Source: Ichthyophthirius multifiliis (Eukaryota; Ciliophora; Oligohymenophorea; Hymenostomatida). From it: a stretch of DNA of 64,000 nucleotides. The DNA lies in the NCBI RefSeq assembly GCF_000220395.1, contig NW_004086333.1, positions 20,252-84,251 of the forward strand. The letters are read 5' to 3'. Shown in pieces: positions 59,519 to 64,000 of this stretch. The notes under the pieces were generated by a model. It searched no databases. It was not told the origin of the DNA and saw only the letters and a list, made by a program, of their open reading frames with translations. The position numbers and the translations under genes were made by a program. How positions within the stretch are numbered: the first letter of the stretch is position 1; each line of letters begins with the position of its first letter.

Positions 59519-62500
59519 ATGAAATTTTTTAAATTAGTTTTAACATTCATAACTTTTATGGCTATTAATTGTTAAAAATATGAAGATTAGCCAAATAATA
59601 TAAGAATAATATATGATTATACACCTATTATGTAAGATAATTTACTAGACTAATAATACAAAGACTTAATATAAGTATCATGTGAATTAGCTAAAATGTT
59701 TATATAAAATTTATTGAAAGTAAAAAGGCGAATAGCTCCATTATCATCTGTTGAAACAGAATGCATTGATATTCCAATGAGTAGTATGATTTCTTCTCCA
59801 AATACAGTTTAAAATGCTGATTTATTTTTAATTGTATCAACAGAAAATGATCGATAATAAACAAGAATTGCAAATGCAGGAGCTTGCGATTTCGACGACC
59901 GCCCAATTATAGGAAGAATATAATTTAATTAAGCTTCATTGGATCTAAATGATTTAGATAATATGTTTACTTTATATTATAAAGTAGCTATTCATGAAAT
60001 TATACATGTTCTAGGATTTTCAGATTATTTGTACCCGCTTTGGATTAATCCGATTACAAAACAAAGTTATGGTTTTAATTATAGAAGGGATGTTATTTAA
60101 TATTAAGATATTTTTGGAAAAGAAAGAGTTCTAATTATTTCTAATAATGTAAAAAAAGTATTTTAAAGACATTTTGGATGCACAGAAATTAAAGGAATAG
60201 CCCAAGAAGAAAGTTCAAATTCACATTTTGAGAGAATTTATATATCTACTGATTTAATGAATGCCTCCGTAGATAGTAAAATGGGAGGATTAACTTAATT
60301 TACAATTGCTTTATTAAAAGATACTGGATTTTATGAAGATGTTAATGAAAATATGGCTACTTATTCCTTTTGGGGTTATAATAAGGGATGTACTTTTATC
60401 AAAGAGGCTTGCAAAAGTTAATATCAATATAGAGAATTTAGTTAAGATCTTTCTAAATATTATTATAATTGTGATGTTAATGGAGATGGTAAAGGATCTA
60501 TTTTCAATTCTACTTTTACTGATGGATGCTCTTTTATAAAACCTATTTATACTCAGTTTTGTACTATGTTCGATAAATATTAACCTAATTAAATTTCTGG
60601 AGAAATTTATAGTTATAATTCGAAATGTGTCAATTCTAATTATGGATTTGATACTATTTGGAATCCTTATATTTCTGTTTATGGCGATATTAGATGTTTT
60701 TAAACTAATTGTAAAGATGATGAAACTTTGGAAATTATTACTTCTAATAAGGAAGTTTATGTTTGTAAATATCCGTTGTAGATAATTACTTTGACTGGAG
60801 ACTTAAAAGGAACTATTTAATGTCCTGAAAATTTTAAATATTATTGTTCTTATAGAAGTTATTGTAAATAAGATTGCTCAAGGAAAGGATACTGCTTGAA
60901 TGTAATATTTTTTTATTTTATTTTATTTTTAAAAAATTAAAAAAAAAAAAAAAAAAGAATGTATGTAATTGTTTACCAGGATTTGGAGGAAGTTATTGCT
61001 AAATATAATTAAGTGAAGGATAAGTTTTATATAACCATTAAATTTAAATTACTTGTCCTAAAGGCACATTCAAGAATCCAAACAATGAATGTTTATCCAC
61101 TTGCCCTAGAGGTTATTTTGGAGATTAATAAACTTAGGAATGTAAAAATTGCAGTTCTAAATGTTCTTAGTGTACAGGACCTGAATAAAATGCATGTACT
61201 AATTGCAATATGGATTATATTCTGATTAATAATTAATGTATTGAAAGCTCTCCTTTATGTTTAAACAATTGTCGGATTTGTTCAGATACAATTTGTTATT
61301 CATGCAAATTAGGTTATTATTTAAATAAAAATAATTAATGTGTTAAATGTAGCAATAATTGTTATAAATGTGCAGATAAAATAGGTTTTTGTATTTAATG
61401 TGAACCTTAGTATCAATTGTATAATTAAAATTGTTATTCAATAAATGAATTTTCACCTAATTGTATTTCTTATGATCTTTAAGATAAAAGTAAATGCCTG
61501 AAATGTTTTGATCAATATTATTTGGGAGAAGATGCTTTATGTAAATAATGCAAAGATGGGTATTATTTTGATATAATAAATTAAAAATGTATTCAATGTG
61601 ATTCTTAATGTAAAACATGTATTAATTAAGCTAGTTCTTGTACTTCTTGTGAAACTGATGATTATTTTTTTAGTATTGAAAAAAAATAATGCATTAGTAT
61701 TAGTTCAAATCAAGTTATTTTGGAAAATTCAAAATGTCATTTTAGTTGTAATTAATGTTTTGGCGAGAAATATTATTAATGCATTACTTGTAAAGGAAAT
61801 AGAGAAGCTTATTAGTATTTTTTAGGCATGAGATCTTGCGAATGTAATTATATGGGAAAAAGTAGTGATATAGGAACCGAAATGTGCATTTATAATGAAA
61901 GTGGACATTAGATGTTGTATTTATGTTATATTTGCGTTTTCTTAATGGTTATATAATAGCTTTATTTTGTTTTTTTGAAAAAATAATCGCCTGCTTATCT
62001 TATTATTGTGGTTGAATTTGCATAGAAAATAAGCTATTTTTAATTTATTAATTAATATACTATTTTACATTTGGATTAGTTTTTTAATATTTTTTAGTAT
62101 TCTAATTTAATTAATTATGCTAATTATTTAGTTCCTTTAGATAATAAAACTATATTTTAAAATTAGAAAGCTTTTTTAAATGGAAAAACTCCCTATTTTA
62201 TTTTGAATATTATTGTTTTATTATTGCTTTTGGTCATTTTTTACTTAACCATGCTATATTTAGTTAAGATTCTTAAAAAAATCAAAGAAGTTGATTATAA
62301 ATATTATATTGTACTAATTAATTTTTTTATTATACAAGAAGTTACATTCAATGCAATACTATAATTACAAACTGCTGATTATGATGTTTTTGCTGCTTTA
62401 AATTGTGTATTTGCATTTTCTATGGTAGGCTTTATTATCTTTTAAAGTTTTAAAATTATGAAAGAAAATGTAGGACCTTTTGGAATAAGTAAAGTTGCTA

Positions 62501-63374
62501 GTTAACCAGAAATACCTGTTCAATTGGAAAATTAATAAAAATTGGAACTGCAGGTTGTTAATAATATAGGTAATAATGAATAAACTTAGCTTGGTATTAA
62601 AGATTATAATAGTAATTAAATATAATCTCATGCTATTAATAGTTAATAAATTGTAAATAAAATTTAAGCTAAAGAAGAGTTGAAATCAATAAAAATTAAT
62701 AAATTTGAAATTTATTCATTATTATTTATTTATAAAATTGCAATTTCTATGATTTTTGGGTTTATTCATTTTTAAGTTTTGGTTTAATTAATAATTTTTA
62801 TTGTTTTTTAGATTTTAACGTGCGTTTTTGTAGGTTTGAAAATCTAGTTTATTGAAAGAAATCACAAATTATATTTTATTGAAAAATAAATTTAATCAAT
62901 TGTAATTGCAGGAGCTTATATGTGTAATATTCTTTTAGAAGGAAAAAATTATATTTTTTAAATTGTGATTACTGCATTTATTTTAGGTGTGCTTTTCTTT
63001 GATGTATTTTGGAAGTTTATTTGTGATTTTATAAATATTACTATTGACATTGTTAGATGCATAAAAAATAAAGAAACTAATATGTCAGTTAAATAACGGG
63101 TGTAATAAAATTTTCTTAATATTGATGCATAAAGTAGACAATAAATAGAAAATAATAAAACTTATGGACACAGTGATAAAAATCATAATAACTCAATTTA
63201 AACTGGTATTAATTCGCCAGGGCTAAATGCTAATAACATTCAACAATATAATGATGAATTATTGAGCAAAAAAAAACTTTATTCAAATCATAGTTCCAAA
63301 AATATTTAAAAGAAAATTAAAAAAATGAAAAATAAAAAGAAGATGATGATGTAGAAAATATATAAATTTAATGA
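59519..63374 (+). CDS. Leishmanolysin-like (M8) metalloprotease with Cys-rich and multi-TM C-terminus
   Basis: Zinc protease predicted at the cell surface. A signal peptide (residues 1-18, LVLTFITFMAINC) precedes the M8 domain: HEIIHVLGF (residues 159-167) gives HExxHxxGF, His236 in NSHFERIYIS is the likely third zinc ligand, and MGGLTQFTIALLKDTGFYE matches the Met-turn and 'TLA.L.D.GWY' region. A 56-nt intron (60902-60957) leads into an EGF-like and furin-like Cys-rich region (about residues 462-790, many C-x2-C). A polytopic part with six or more hydrophobic helices (about 61,910-63,050) and a polar acidic tail follow. Exon 1 is exactly 461 codons. The tail slips by one A near 63306. The corrected frame ends at TGA 63372-63374; uncorrected, the frame would run to 63519. 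Confidence 0.85.
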
Positions 63375-64000
63375 AAAATATTGCATAATAGAAACATATA
63401 TATATAATAAAAATTATATTAAAAAATTATTTTATAAATAAAACTTTATGTATATATATTTAGAGCTAAAAATTTTTTATATTACGAATATTAATTTATT
63501 TTTTATAAAATTAATATGAAAAAAATAAAAATAATTTATTTAATATTTTTTTATTTTATTATATTTATCAAATTGTGAAATTTTATTTGTAATAAATTTT
63601 TTCTATATAAACATTTAATATTTATTAATATGATTTTCAGCTATTTTAAAATATTTTTAATAATAATACTAAAATATTGTTTATTATTAATAATATTTAA
63701 AAATTTTTTGTTTTTTAATAATAATAAATAGTATAGAATTTAAATTTGAGAGATTTTTAATAAATATAAAGATTAAACTTCTATATGTATTATTTTAAAT
63801 TTATATAAAATTAAAAAGATAATAATTTAAAGTTATATATTTTTTTAAATAAATATGTTTTTTTTATTAGATTAAATAAAATTAGAAATTTTATCAAATG
63901 TTAATAATAATAAAGTTTGATAATATAAAATTTATAATATATAAATAATTTTTCATATATATTTAAAAAAATTTATTAAAAATAAATATATTAATGATAT
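63375..64000. other. A/T-rich end of window
   Basis: No gene, repeat array or telomeric sequence recognised; the chromosome continues beyond. Confidence 0.6.

Noticed and set aside
1..64000. Programmed frameshifting of the Euplotes type
   Set aside because: Euplotes shifts +1 at AAA-TAA/TAG with TAA/TAG as stops. Here TAA/TAG are Gln and the slips are mostly of the opposite sense, sitting in homopolymers with no common slippery site.
1..64000. General TGA = Trp reading for the whole window
   Set aside because: All clear conserved genes (RPS11, CHMP2, Sec1/Munc18, UTP23, IFT57, V-ATPase e) use TGG for Trp and end at TGA at the expected protein length.
1..64000. CRISPR arrays, bacterial operons, insertion sequences, viral genes, tRNA/rRNA genes or telomeric C4A2 repeats
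   Set aside because: None was seen; the repeats present are simple A/T microsatellites and one short tandem repeat.

Overview
The window looks like a piece of a ciliate macronuclear (somatic) chromosome, most plausibly an oligohymenophorean such as Ichthyophthirius multifiliis or a close relative. The reasons are: base composition well over 80% A+T by eye; conserved proteins read through only if TAA and TAG encode Gln and TGA alone terminates; tiny GTA..TAG introns (about 33-170 nt); Gln/Asn-rich proteins; and a gene set with intraflagellar transport, an alveolin-like cytoskeletal protein and a leishmanolysin-type surface protease. The species is an inference; the genetic code is seen directly. 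All coding calls below use TAA/TAG = Gln and TGA = stop. No telomere repeat, tRNA, rRNA or transposon was recognised.

Layout. 0-10 kb: 3' part of a SUMO protease gene, a decayed MORN-repeat gene, an intact L-R-x-x-H-F repeat protein, a Gln-rich protein on the minus strand, then a 2.6 kb gene-poor stretch with a possible small RNA. 9.4-20 kb: a Ser/Gln-rich protein, a SETD3/LSMT-like SET-domain protein, V-ATPase subunit e, a large coiled-coil protein and a jacalin-like protein. 20-31 kb: a decayed gene with TGA at likely Trp positions, a small dually acylated protein, a basic hypothetical protein, ESCRT-III CHMP2/Vps2, nicalin, ribosomal protein uS17 (RPS11) and a Sec1/Munc18 protein. 31-46 kb: a small coiled-coil protein, a large RAP-domain protein, an alveolin-like acidic protein, a pseudokinase, a Cys-containing coiled-coil protein and a leucine-rich-repeat protein. 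46-57 kb: a degenerate lariat-debranching-enzyme locus, a RING-finger protein, a hypothetical protein, a Gln/Asn-rich protein, UTP23 and IFT57. 58-64 kb: a small two-TM protein and a leishmanolysin-like protease with a Cys-rich and polytopic C-terminus.

The genes are housekeeping and cilium/cortex genes in no operon-like order; each appears to be its own transcription unit, often separated by 0.3-1 kb of almost pure A/T. Functional themes are membrane traffic (CHMP2, Sec1/Munc18, V-ATPase e, nicalin), cilia and cortex (IFT57, repeat protein, alveolin-like protein, coiled coils, LRR protein), RNA and ribosome (RPS11, UTP23, RAP protein, DBR1 remnant) and the cell surface (M8 protease).

Two cross-cutting observations matter for any reuse of this annotation. 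First, many otherwise convincing genes change frame by one base at an A or T run, nearly always as if one base were missing; this looks like homopolymer error. Second, two decayed loci carry TGA exactly where Trp is expected, while intact genes use only TGG. No clearly novel multi-gene system was found.
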